This document shows positions 9,718 through 18,136 of a DNA stretch of 40,598 bases, piece by piece. The stretch is from contig CBINHE010000033.1 in the NCBI GenBank assembly GCA_966250375.1, positions 1 through 40,598 on the forward strand, written 5' to 3'. The notes beneath the pieces were generated by a model, which saw only the letters and a list, made by a program, of their open reading frames with translations, did not search any database and was not told where the DNA came from. The stretch comes from CAMLDH01 sp966250375. GTDB taxonomy: Bacteria; Pseudomonadota; Gammaproteobacteria; Burkholderiales; Burkholderiaceae_D. The first letter of the stretch is position 1. Each line of letters opens with the position of its first letter. The translations under genes and the position numbers were made by a program.

Positions 9718-10025
9718 TGGCCGAGGTCCCCATATCGCACGGGCTGCTGCTGGCGGCGATCCTGTTCGCGCTGGGCCTGGTCGGTATCCTGGTGCGGCGC
9801 AATCTGATGTTCATCCTGATGTCGATCGAGATCATGCTCAACGCGGCCGGACTTGCCTTCATCACCGCCGGCACGCACTGGGGACAAGCCGACGGTCAGG
9901 TGATGTTCATCTTCATCCTGAGTCTGGCGGCAGCCGAAGTCTCGGTCGGTCTGGCGCTGTTGCTGCTGTTGCATCGCCGCTTCCCGACGCTGGATGCCGA
10001 CGCTGCGAGCACGATGCGAGGGTGA
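9717..10025 (+). CDS. nuoK: NADH-quinone oxidoreductase subunit K (NuoK)
   Basis: This is an MrpC-like membrane subunit, 102 residues and three helices, the normal size. The two buried glutamates needed for proton transfer are visible, in MSIEIMLNAAG (helix 2) and SLAAAEVSVGLA (helix 3). The start at 9717 shares a base with the nuoJ stop and is preceded by a GGAGGGGGAG stretch. The open frame extends much further upstream inside nuoJ, but this start gives the conserved N-terminus and length. Confidence 0.93.
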   Translation: MAEVPISHGLLLAAILFALGLVGILVRRNLMFILMSIEIMLNAAGLAFITAGTHWGQADGQVMFIFILSLAAAEVSVGLALLLLLHRRFPTLDADAASTMRG

Positions 10026-10027
10026 AC

Positions 10028-11992
10028 ATGCTGAATTGGTTATGGCTGGTTCCCGTTTTTCCCCTGGCCGGTTTCCTGGTGCTGGCCTTGACCGGCGGCC
10101 GGCTGGCGCGGCCCGGCATCGCCATGGTGGGGGCCGGTTCGATCGGCCTGGCGGCGCTCGTCACCATTCTGATCGGTATCGATTTCATCGTGACGCCGCC
10201 GCCCGGGTATGTCTACCGGCAGGTCTCGTGGACCTGGATCGACGTCGCCGGTTTCACGCCCTGGATCGGACTCTACCTCGATGCCTTGTCGCTGGTGATG
10301 GTGCTGGTGGTGACGGTGGTCGGTTTTCTCATTCATCTTTATTCGACCGAATTCATGCTCGACGAGGGTCACGACGGAGGCTACAGCCGCTTCTTCGCCT
10401 ACATGAATCTGTTCGTCGCGTCGATGTGCCTATTGCTGCTCGCCGACAATCTGCTGCTGCTCTATCTTGGCTGGGAGGGGGTGGGCTTATGCAGCTACCT
10501 TTTGATCGGTTTCTGGTATCGGGACCCGGCTAACGGACTCGCTGCGCGCAAGGCCTCCGTGGTGACACGGGCCGGTGATGCCGCAATGGCGATTGGTCTG
10601 TTCCTGCTGTTTACCCACCTCGGCACCCTGGATATCCAGCCGCTCATGCAACAGGCAGCGCTGCAGTGGCCAGCCGGATCGGCACTGCCCATCGCGGCGG
10701 CGGCGCTGCTGCTCGGCGGGGCGGTGGGCAAATCGGCGCAGTTACCGTTGCAAACCTGGTTGCCGGATGCCATGGCTGGCCCGACACCAGTGAGTGCCCT
10801 GATCCATGCCGCGACCATGGTGACGGCCGGGGTCTACCTGATTGCCCGCACCCATGTGCTCTATACGCTGGCGCCGCCGGTGCTGCTGGCGGTGGCGGTG
10901 ATCGGCGCGCTCACTCTGCTGATGGCGGGCTTTTCCGCACTCGTCCAGGACGACATCAAACGCGTGCTCGTCTATTCCACCATCAGCCAGATCGGCTATA
11001 TGTTCCTCGCCCTGGGCGTGGGCGCCTGGTCGACGGCGATCTTCCACTTCATGACGCACGCCTTCTTCAAGGCCTTGCTGTTCCTCTGCGCCGGGGTAGT
11101 GATCGCGAGCCTGCATGAGGAACACAATATTTTCAGGATGGGAGGATTGCGCAAGAAACTTCCGCTCGTATTCTGGGCCTTCCTGATCGGCAGCGCTTCG
11201 CTCGCGGCGTTGCCCCTGGTTACGGCCGGGTTCTACAGCAAGGACTTGATCCTGTGGCAGACGTGGTCGTCAGCGCAGGGGAGCCCATGGCTGTGGGCTG
11301 CGGGATGGGTCGGCGCGCTCCTGACCGGTCTGTATATCTTCCGCGTGGTGTTCATCGCCTTTTTTGGTGCTAATGTTCAGCTCCCTCCCCTTCATGCACC
11401 AGAAACCCATCCCCCTCCCAACCTCCCCCTTGAAGGGGGAGGAGCTGAACTGCGGCGGCCCGGACTGCGCATGATCGTCCCGCTCGTCGTGCTGTCAGTA
11501 CTTTCAGTGGCCGGAGGCTGGCTGGAATTGCCGCCGCTTTTGGGCGAGCTGACTTTGTTTTCCAGCTTCGTCCAAACGGCCTTGCCGCAGACGCGGATCG
11601 TCCATGCCGCAGGCGATATCGAACTGATCCTTTCGCTGCTTGCCGCTGCGGCGTCTCTGGGAGGCATTGGGCTGGCGTACCTGCTGTTCCTGCGCCATCC
11701 GCGTGCGCTCGAACAGCTCGCGCAGAGTGCGCCCGCCGTGGCGCTGCGCACTTTCTGGCATGCCGGCTGGGGCTTCGATGCGCTCTACGACAGAGTGTTT
11801 GTACGTCCATGGCTTTGGTTGGCACGGGTAGATCGGCACGACTTCATCGACTCGATATTCAGCGGGTTGGTACAGCTCTTCCGGCTTTTCTATCGCGGCC
11901 TGAGCGCCACCCAGACCGGGCAGATGCGTCGCTATGCCGCCGGCATCGCCGTCGGTTCGATCGTCATCCTGTTCATTTCGGTGTTCGCATGA
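10028..11992 (+). CDS. nuoL: NADH-quinone oxidoreductase subunit L (NuoL), with in-frame palindromic insert
   Basis: This is the distal antiporter-like proton-pumping subunit, 654 residues (E. coli has 613). Conserved sites include LYLGWEGVGLCSYLLIGFWY with its helix-5 glutamate, and GKSAQLPLQTWLPDAMAGPT with the helix-7 lysine. A C-terminal extension corresponds to the lateral helix. I chose the ATG at 10028, two bases after the nuoK stop; a GTG at 10022 is also in frame. Around residues 450-475 the protein contains a Pro/Gly-rich segment (HPPPNLPLEGGG) encoded by a palindromic element at 11375-11450. It lies just after helix segment YIFRVVFIAFFG and before the next helix, in a loop where an insert could be tolerated. 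The frame stays open through it. Confidence 0.93.
   Translation: MLNWLWLVPVFPLAGFLVLALTGGRLARPGIAMVGAGSIGLAALVTILIGIDFIVTPPPGYVYRQVSWTWIDVAGFTPWIGLYLDALSLVMVLVVTVVGFLIHLYSTEFMLDEGHDGGYSRFFAYMNLFVASMCLLLLADNLLLLYLGWEGVGLCSYLLIGFWYRDPANGLAARKASVVTRAGDAAMAIGLFLLFTHLGTLDIQPLMQQAALQWPAGSALPIAAAALLLGGAVGKSAQLPLQTWLPDAMAGPTPVSALIHAATMVTAGVYLIARTHVLYTLAPPVLLAVAVIGALTLLMAGFSALVQDDIKRVLVYSTISQIGYMFLALGVGAWSTAIFHFMTHAFFKALLFLCAGVVIASLHEEHNIFRMGGLRKKLPLVFWAFLIGSASLAALPLVTAGFYSKDLILWQTWSSAQGSPWLWAAGWVGALLTGLYIFRVVFIAFFGANVQLPPLHAPETHPPPNLPLEGGGAELRRPGLRMIVPLVVLSVLSVAGGWLELPPLLGELTLFSSFVQTALPQTRIVHAAGDIELILSLLAAAASLGGIGLAYLLFLRHPRALEQLAQSAPAVALRTFWHAGWGFDALYDRVFVRPWLWLARVDRHDFIDSIFSGLVQLFRLFYRGLSATQTGQMRRYAAGIAVGSIVILFISVFA
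11375..11450. repeat. REP-like palindromic element inside nuoL
   Basis: The element is 76 bases long, bounded by the inverted 10-mers gttcagctcc (11375-11384) and ggagctgaac (11441-11450). It contains an inner hairpin, cctccccctt at 11422-11431 and aagggggagg at 11433-11442. The pyrimidine-rich/purine-rich layout with terminal inverted repeats resembles small dispersed palindromes found in many proteobacterial genomes. I see no second copy in this window, so its repetitive nature is inferred. Confidence 0.7.
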
Positions 11993-13491
11993 TGCTGACC
12001 TCACTGATTCTTGTCCTGGTCATCGGCGGCCTGCTGGCGTGGCCGGCCGAGCGTTGGCACAGGGATTTGCCGCGTTGGATTGCGCTTGCCGCCGTCACGC
12101 TTGACCTTGCTTTGGCGCTGCTTTTGTGGATGCAGCATGCCGGCGACGCCGCTCCCGCCGTGCGCGACGCGTGGCTGGCGGAAACGCGCATCGCATGGAT
12201 TCCCCGCTTCGGCATCAGCTTCCATCTCGCGCTGGACGGCATGAGCTTGTTGCTGATCGTGCTGACCGCTTTCCTCGGGGTCGTGTCAGTGGCAAGTTCC
12301 TGGACCGAGATACGCGAACGCATCGGCTTCTTTCACTTCAACCTGCTGTGGACCCTGGCGGGTGCGATCGGCGTATTCCTCGCGCTGGACCTGTTCCTGT
12401 TCTTCTTCCTGTGGGAACTGATGCTGGTGCCGATGTATTTTCTGATCGCAATCTGGGGCCATGAGAATCGCCGCTATGCATCGCTCAAGTTCTTCCTCTT
12501 TACGCAGGGCAGCGGGCTGCTGATGCTGCTGGCGATCTTGGCGCTGGTGTTTGTTCATTACCGCAACAGCGGGGTGTTCAGCTTCGACTATTTTTCCCTG
12601 CTGGGCACGGCCATTGCGCCGTCCACGGCGCTGTGGATCATGCTCGGCTTTTTCATTGCATTTGCGGTCAAGCTGCCGGCCATGCCATTCCATACTTGGT
12701 TGCCGGATGCCCACACCGAGGCGCCGACAGCGGGCAGCGTCATCCTTGCCGGCGTATTGCTGAAGACCGGGGCGTATGGTCTGCTGCGCTTCGTCGTCCC
12801 GCTGTTTCCGGAGGCGGCACGCTACTTCGCGCCGGTGGCGATGACCTTGGGGGTAGCTGGCGTGCTGTACGGCGCCTTGCTGGCGTTCGCCCAGAGCGAT
12901 CTCAAACGGCTGGTGGCCTACACCAGCGTCAGCCACATGGGCTTCATACTGCTGGGCGTGTTCGCATGGAATCCGTGGGCGCTCAATGGCGCGGTGATGC
13001 AAATGGTCGCGCACGGCATCGGCACCGGGGCACTGTTCATCCTCGTCGGCGCGCTGCAGGAGCGCATGCACACCCGCGACATGCAGCGCATGGGCGGGCT
13101 GTGGGCGACCATGCCGCGCATGGCGGCGCTCGGATTATTTTTTGCCATCGCCGCCCTCGGCCTGCCGGGGATGGGCAGTTTCGTGGGCGAGTTCCTCGTA
13201 TTGCTGGGTGCCTACCGCGCTAATGCCTGGCTGACCGCAGTGGCGACCTTGGGCTTGATCGCCGCAGTGGTGTACGCGTTGATCCTGGTCCAGAAAACCT
13301 TCCACGGTGAAAACACGCATGCCTGGCGTTTACACGATTCTTCCGTCCGGGAATTGGCAACCCTAGGCGCGATGGTCGCTATCAGCATCTGGCTCGGCTT
13401 GTATCCGCAGCCGGTGCTTGACGCCGCAACCCTGGCAGTGAACAACCTGCAAACCCTCGCAGATGGCCAGCTCAAGGCAAACGCAAAATGA
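11989..13491 (+). CDS. nuoM: NADH-quinone oxidoreductase subunit M (NuoM)
   Basis: This is the middle antiporter-like proton-pumping subunit, 500 residues (about the family length), with about 14 helices. The conserved helix-5 glutamate is in FFFLWELMLVPMYFLI, and the pumping lysine is in FAVKLPAMPFHTWLPDAHTE. The start at 11989 overlaps the nuoL stop (ATGA); the next codon is also ATG (11992) and could be used instead. The open frame extends upstream to 11809 inside nuoL, but that part is a shadow. The stop overlaps nuoN by four bases. Confidence 0.93.
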   Translation: MMLTSLILVLVIGGLLAWPAERWHRDLPRWIALAAVTLDLALALLLWMQHAGDAAPAVRDAWLAETRIAWIPRFGISFHLALDGMSLLLIVLTAFLGVVSVASSWTEIRERIGFFHFNLLWTLAGAIGVFLALDLFLFFFLWELMLVPMYFLIAIWGHENRRYASLKFFLFTQGSGLLMLLAILALVFVHYRNSGVFSFDYFSLLGTAIAPSTALWIMLGFFIAFAVKLPAMPFHTWLPDAHTEAPTAGSVILAGVLLKTGAYGLLRFVVPLFPEAARYFAPVAMTLGVAGVLYGALLAFAQSDLKRLVAYTSVSHMGFILLGVFAWNPWALNGAVMQMVAHGIGTGALFILVGALQERMHTRDMQRMGGLWATMPRMAALGLFFAIAALGLPGMGSFVGEFLVLLGAYRANAWLTAVATLGLIAAVVYALILVQKTFHGENTHAWRLHDSSVRELATLGAMVAISIWLGLYPQPVLDAATLAVNNLQTLADGQLKANAK

Positions 13492-14975
13492 ACCTGGATA
13501 CTGCCGACCTGATTGCCTTGCTGCCACTGATCGCGATTGCAGCAAGCGTGGTCGTGGTGATGCTGGCCGCCGCCTTCTACCGTCACCGGCAACTGGCAAT
13601 GGGATTGACGCTGTTCGGCCTGCTTCTGTCTTGCGCGGCACTGCCGCTGGCTGCGGACGCCGGGCCGCGCCAGATCACCCCGTTGCTGCTGGTGGATCAT
13701 TACGCCCTGTATTACATGGGACTGGTGTTTGCCGCGACCTTCGTCGTTACCGTGTTGTGCCACGCTTACTTCAATGGCCGCGAAGGCAGCACAGGCGCGC
13801 TCTACATCCTGTTGCTGCTGGCCGCGCTGGGCAGTGCAGTGCTGGCGGCAAGCAGCCATTTCGCCTCGTTCCTGCTCGGGCTTGAGTTGTACAGCGTTGC
13901 CCTGTTTGCACTGATCGCCTATCCGCGGGACATCGAGCGTCCGCTCGAAGCCGCCATCAAATACCTGGTGTTGACCGGGTTTTCTTCGGCATTCCTGCTG
14001 TTCGGCATGGCGGTGATCTATGCGCAACTGGGGACCATGCAGTTCGCCGAGATAGGCATCATGCTCGCCGCTACAGGCTCTCCGTCCAACGGCATCCTGC
14101 TTGCCGGACTCGCACTGATCCTGGCCGGTGTCAGTTTCAAGCTGGCGCTGGTGCCGTTCCACATGTGGGTTCCCGATGTGTACGAAGGTGCTCCCGCACC
14201 GGTGGCTGCGCTGATCGCCACCATCTCGAAAGGCGCTGTGCTTGCCCTGCTGCTGCGCTACTTTATCGCGACGGATGCGCATCGATCGGAATCGATCATG
14301 CTCGCATTGAGCTTGATCGCGATCGCATCGATCCTGGTCGGCAACTTGCTCGCGCTGCTGCAGGACAATGTCAAGCGCATCCTCGCGTATTCGTCGATCG
14401 CGCACCTCGGCTATCTGCTGGTTGGGTTCCTGGCCACCGGCGCACTGGCATCCGAGGCAATCGGCTATTACCTGGCAGCCTATTTCGTCACCATGCTGGG
14501 CGCGTTCGGCGTCGTCACGCTGCTGTCTGAGGGCGGCCGGGAACGGGATAACGACAATCTTGCGGACTATCGCAGCCTGTTCTGGCGCAGGCCCTGGCTG
14601 GCGGCGGCGTTTTCCGCCATGCTGCTGTCGCTTGCCGGCATCCCGCTGACAATGGGCTTCATCGGCAAGTTCTACGTCGCTGCGGCCGGGGTTGGCGCGT
14701 CCTTGTGGCTGCTCGTCGTGGTTCTCGTGATCGGCAGCACGATCGGACTGTTCTACTATTTGAGGATCATTACCATGATGGCTGCGCCCCTTCCGGAAAC
14801 GGCGTCAGAACAATCGCCTATGCCCGCGATGTCGGCGCCTCCCGCCGCAAGTGCGACACTGGCAGCGCTGGTGCTATTGCTGATATGGCTGGGCGTCGAT
14901 CCAGTTCCGCTCATGCATTTGCTTGAAACAACGGTCACGCAATTGCCCGCGCTGCTTGTGCAAGCCGCAAAGTAA
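13488..14975 (+). CDS. nuoN: NADH-quinone oxidoreductase subunit N (NuoN)
   Basis: This is the proximal antiporter-like subunit of complex I, 495 residues (E. coli 485), and the last gene of the operon. Typical segments are FKLALVPFHMWVPDVYEGAP with the helix-7 lysine, and the following helix ALIATISKGAVLALLL. The start overlaps the nuoM stop (ATGA). The stop lies only 7 bases from the stop of the convergent response-regulator gene, so no dedicated intrinsic terminator fits between them. Confidence 0.93.
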   Translation: MNLDTADLIALLPLIAIAASVVVVMLAAAFYRHRQLAMGLTLFGLLLSCAALPLAADAGPRQITPLLLVDHYALYYMGLVFAATFVVTVLCHAYFNGREGSTGALYILLLLAALGSAVLAASSHFASFLLGLELYSVALFALIAYPRDIERPLEAAIKYLVLTGFSSAFLLFGMAVIYAQLGTMQFAEIGIMLAATGSPSNGILLAGLALILAGVSFKLALVPFHMWVPDVYEGAPAPVAALIATISKGAVLALLLRYFIATDAHRSESIMLALSLIAIASILVGNLLALLQDNVKRILAYSSIAHLGYLLVGFLATGALASEAIGYYLAAYFVTMLGAFGVVTLLSEGGRERDNDNLADYRSLFWRRPWLAAAFSAMLLSLAGIPLTMGFIGKFYVAAAGVGASLWLLVVVLVIGSTIGLFYYLRIITMMAAPLPETASEQSPMPAMSAPPAASATLAALVLLLIWLGVDPVPLMHLLETTVTQLPALLVQAAK

Positions 14976-14982
14976 TGCCATC

Positions 14983-15627
14983 TCATTCCAGCGGAATCAA
15001 CCCGTGTTGAATGGCGAACTTGATCAGGTTGGGAAAGTCGCTGATGCCCAGTTTACGCATCAGCCGACTGCGATAGGTTTCCACCGTCTTGGGGGAAAGA
15101 AAGAGAATCTTCGCTGCGTGTGCGCTGGATTTTCCCTCGGCAATCAGTTGCAATATTTGCCGCTCGCGGCTGCTCAGGCTTTCCAGTGGACTCAATGCAC
15201 GGCGCTTGCGCGTGTAATCGTCGATGACCGTGCCGGTGATCTGTTGGCCCAAGTAACGGTTGCCGACATACACTGCCCGGACAGCGTCTACCAGCTCCGC
15301 GCCCGTGGACTCCATCAAGAGATAGCCGTGAGCGCCGGCCTGCAAGGCTCGGGAAATGTGATCGATGGAGGAAGACATCGAGAGGATGAGAATCTTGGTA
15401 GACGGGCACGCTTCGCGGATTTCCAGAGTCGCGTCGATACCGCTCAATTCCGGCATCGCAGTATCCATGATGACAGTATCCGGGCGTAAGCGCCGCACTT
15501 CCCGTACCGCCTCGCGCCCGTTGGCAGCGTTACCAACGACACAAATATCATCCTGCGCCTGCAGTAGAAAGCACAGACCGTCGCGCACTACCCCATGACT
15601 ATCGGCCAGGAACACCGTGATTGTCAT
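14983..15627 (-). CDS. NarL/FixJ-type response regulator with altered receiver site
   Basis: This is a two-domain transcription regulator of 214 residues. The receiver domain (about 1-120) keeps the phosphoryl-accepting Asp55 in VIMDTAMPELSG. The C-terminal LuxR-type helix-turn-helix is clear (LSSRERQILQLIAEGKSS, then LFLSPKTVETYRSRLMRKLG). Two receiver positions are unusual. The N-terminal acidic pair reads D9-S10 (FLADSHGVVR) rather than two acids, and the conserved lysine at the end of strand 5 is Met105 (GYLLMESTGAEL). Phosphorylation-dependent switching may therefore be weak or absent. No histidine kinase gene is adjacent. It is convergent with nuoN, and whether it regulates nuo is unknown. 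Confidence 0.88.
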   Translation of the reverse strand: MTITVFLADSHGVVRDGLCFLLQAQDDICVVGNAANGREAVREVRRLRPDTVIMDTAMPELSGIDATLEIREACPSTKILILSMSSSIDHISRALQAGAHGYLLMESTGAELVDAVRAVYVGNRYLGQQITGTVIDDYTRKRRALSPLESLSSRERQILQLIAEGKSSAHAAKILFLSPKTVETYRSRLMRKLGISDFPNLIKFAIQHGLIPLE

Positions 15628-15891
15628 GCCCTACCTCCTCATCTCGACCACGACCGCTCCGCCCCTGCGCTGTCGTCTGGTTGCATGTACCGCTAGTGTC
15701 CTGTTTAAAATACGACCGCCTCTTTTTTCAAACGATTTCGATACGCTGGCAATATCTGATCCGCGTCAATGCCGATGATTCTTACCCAAAGTACCGGCAA
15801 TTGCCATGCCAGCAGCGATGCGCGTCAAAATTAAACCGAGGGAAGAAGCGACACGAAATTGGCGTTCAGCAACTGATAGGAGATTTTGACC
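15628..15891. other. Spacer upstream of response regulator and groES stub
   Basis: I see no coding potential here. The region should contain the promoter of the minus-strand regulator, and perhaps the old groES promoter. I looked for a CIRCE-type inverted repeat and did not find one, and no convincing heat-shock sigma promoter could be placed. Confidence 0.3.
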
Positions 15892-16023
15892 ATGCGACTG
15901 CAACCTTTACACAATCGCGTCATTGTCAAACGTCTGAAAGAGAAACACACCACCTCTTCCGGCATCGTCATTCCGGATACGGCCGCCGAGAAAACTTATA
16001 CCAATCCTCCTAAAAAAACGTGA
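15892..16023 (+). pseudogene. groES: Truncated groES (co-chaperonin) 5' fragment
   Basis: This 43-codon frame starts with an ATG preceded by AGGAG. It reads as the N-terminus of GroES: PLHNRVIVKRLKEK, then SSGIVIPDTAAEK. After about residue 34 the homology stops, and a short unrelated tail (TYTNPPKKT) runs to a TGA. Normal GroES is about 96 residues, so the mobile-loop region is present in part but most of the barrel is missing. No groEL follows; the convergent ftsH stop is about 50 bases away. It is most likely the relic of a recombination or deletion breakpoint. Translation of the stub is possible because the ribosome-binding site is intact, but function is doubtful. Confidence 0.8.
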
Positions 16024-16072
16024 CAGGAAAATCGATGGGTTTTTTCGTCTGTTTTCCGGAACAATCACGCCG

Positions 16073-18136
16073 TCATACATGCGATTGGCTTTGAGTCCGT
16101 GCGTAGGCTGCCTGTATGAGACGCCCCTCCAAGGGAGGCGCAGACGGCAACCCGGTGACTTCCAGGATTTCCTTTTCATCAAGGGTTTCCCGTTCCAGCA
16201 AAGCGCGCACCAGTGCATCGAGTGCCTTTCGGTGCCTGCTCAGCAGGCGCATGGCTTCGTCATGGCTCTCGTTGATGATCCGCTGCACTTCGAGGTCGAC
16301 GATACGTGCGGTTTCCTCACTGAAGGGTTTTTCGCCTCCGAATCCGATGGCGCCGCCCAGATAGGGATTCTGGCGTGGTGCGAGCTGCACCATCCCGAGC
16401 TCGTCGCTCATGCCCCAGCGGGTGACCATGTTGCGGGCGAGGTTAGTCGCCTGTTCAATGTCGTTCTCCGCTCCGGTGGTCTTGGTGTCGTACACAATCT
16501 CCTCGGCGACACGCCCGCCGAGCATGCCGACGATCCTGGCGCGCAAATAGGCTTCGGGATAGTTGTAACGGTCGGTCTGCGGCCGTTGATACGTGACGCC
16601 TAAGGCCTGTCCCCGTGGCACGATTGTGACCCGGTGCACCGGGTCGGCGCCGGGCACCACCAGACCGAGGATCGCGTGTCCGCTCTCGTGGTACGCGATA
16701 CGTTCGCGATCTGCATCGCTCAATAGGATCGGCCGTTCGGGGCCGAGCACAATCTTCTCCAACGCATCCATGAAGTCCTTCTGGCGCACGTGATTCTGTT
16801 CACGGCGGGCCGCCAGCAGCGCCGCCTCGTTGACGAGATTCTTCAGGTCGGCGCCGGACAGCCCTGGCGTCGCCGCAGCCAATTCCGGGAGACTGACATC
16901 TTTCGCAAGAGGAACCTTGCGAGTGTGGACGTCAAGAATGGCTTCGCGCCCGTTCTTGTCTGGAAGATTCACAACAACTCGCCGGTCGAACCGGCCTGGC
17001 CGCAACAGCGCCTTGTCGAGCACATCGGGCTGGTTGGTCGCGGCCAGCACGATGATACCTTCCCGGCTGGAGAAGCCATCCATCTCGGTGAGGATCTGAT
17101 TCAGCGTCTGTTCCTGTTCGCTGGATCCTCCGATCGCGACTTGGCCGCGCGCACGACCGATCGTGTCGAGTTCGTCGATGAAGATGATCGCCGGCGCATG
17201 CTCGCGCGCCTGCTTAAAGAGGTCGCGCACCCGTGCCGCGCCGACACCCACGATCATCTCCACGAACTCCGCCGCACTCATCGAGAAGAACGGCACACCT
17301 GCTTCGCCGGCGACCGCCCGTGCCAGCAGAGTCTTCCCGGTTCCCGGCGCGCCGACCAGCAGGACGCCTTTGGGTGCGGCACCACCGAGACGGGTATATT
17401 TTCCGGGGTCCTTCAGAAAATCCACGATCTCGACCAGTTCGTTCTCTGCTTCGTCGATGCCGGCAACATCGTCGAAAGTAACTCGCGCATCCCGCTCCTG
17501 ATCATAGCGGCGCGCCTTGCTTTTGCCGATGCCAAAGAGCGAACCGCCCATGCCACCGCTCTGCTGCATCGCTCGGCGATAAAGCCAGACGTAAAAGCCA
17601 ATGATGAGTAACGCCGGGCCGAAGCCGTAGAGCAGCGTGGCCCAGGCACTTCCATTCTGGATGGGCACGGCGCTGATTTCGACCTTGTTGGTGATCAGGA
17701 ATTGCTCCAGGCCAGGATCGACGAAGGCAGGCAGAGTGGTCGTAAAGGTTTGCGCTGTCCGGCTCGGCTTTGCAGGAAGCAACCCGGGGCGCGACTCTGT
17801 GTTCTTGCTGTTTGGTGGCGGCCAAGTCACCGGCGCTGCAAAACGCCCCTCAATGCTTGCACCTTGGCTGTAAATCGATTTGACGTTGCCCTTTGCCACT
17901 TCTTGCTTGAAGACGGTATAGGGCACGGTGACTGGCGCATTCGCGTCTGGAAAAAACACCTTCACCAACACGTAATTGGTGAGCAGGATGATCACGAATA
18001 ACAGCCAAACCTTGCGAGGCGGCACTTTGGTTGGTCTAGGAATCTTCGGTTCGTCCTGCCGGTTATTTGTCGGCGGGACAGGCTTCGAGAATCGATGGTT
18101 GTCGTCGCGTTTCATATAATGATTCGGCCAGCTCAT
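16073..18136 (-). CDS. ftsH: ATP-dependent zinc metalloprotease FtsH (accessory type)
   Basis: This is a membrane-anchored AAA+ protease that degrades misfolded or regulatory proteins, 687 residues. It has a polar 40-residue N-terminal extension, TM1 at about 43-61, a periplasmic part, and TM2 at about 168-187. The AAA domain shows Walker A GAPGTGKT (262-269), pore motif FVEM and Walker B IIFIDE (317-322), and the zinc site is HESGH (483-487). The third metal ligand region TTGAENDIEQAT is also present. The wording around the zinc site (ADPVHRVTIVPRGQALGVTY) is of a broad FtsH class. The gene stands alone rather than beside rlmE/folP/glmM, where the housekeeping copy usually sits in betaproteobacteria, so I take it as a paralogue. 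The start is uncertain: ATG 18136 or ATG 18115 (MKRDD); neither has a strong ribosome-binding site. Confidence 0.9.
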   Translation of the reverse strand: MSWPNHYMKRDDNHRFSKPVPPTNNRQDEPKIPRPTKVPPRKVWLLFVIILLTNYVLVKVFFPDANAPVTVPYTVFKQEVAKGNVKSIYSQGASIEGRFAAPVTWPPPNSKNTESRPGLLPAKPSRTAQTFTTTLPAFVDPGLEQFLITNKVEISAVPIQNGSAWATLLYGFGPALLIIGFYVWLYRRAMQQSGGMGGSLFGIGKSKARRYDQERDARVTFDDVAGIDEAENELVEIVDFLKDPGKYTRLGGAAPKGVLLVGAPGTGKTLLARAVAGEAGVPFFSMSAAEFVEMIVGVGAARVRDLFKQAREHAPAIIFIDELDTIGRARGQVAIGGSSEQEQTLNQILTEMDGFSSREGIIVLAATNQPDVLDKALLRPGRFDRRVVVNLPDKNGREAILDVHTRKVPLAKDVSLPELAAATPGLSGADLKNLVNEAALLAARREQNHVRQKDFMDALEKIVLGPERPILLSDADRERIAYHESGHAILGLVVPGADPVHRVTIVPRGQALGVTYQRPQTDRYNYPEAYLRARIVGMLGGRVAEEIVYDTKTTGAENDIEQATNLARNMVTRWGMSDELGMVQLAPRQNPYLGGAIGFGGEKPFSEETARIVDLEVQRIINESHDEAMRLLSRHRKALDALVRALLERETLDEKEILEVTGLPSAPPLEGRLIQAAYARTQSQSHV

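Noticed and set aside
13212..14405. A 397-codon minus-strand frame across nuoM and nuoN
   Set aside because: Gln/His/Arg-rich shadow of membrane-protein genes; no family resemblance.
15990..16072. A-rich and T-rich tracts after the groES stub that looked like a terminator
   Set aside because: The arms form a mirror-like rather than an inverted repeat, so no stable hairpin is expected.
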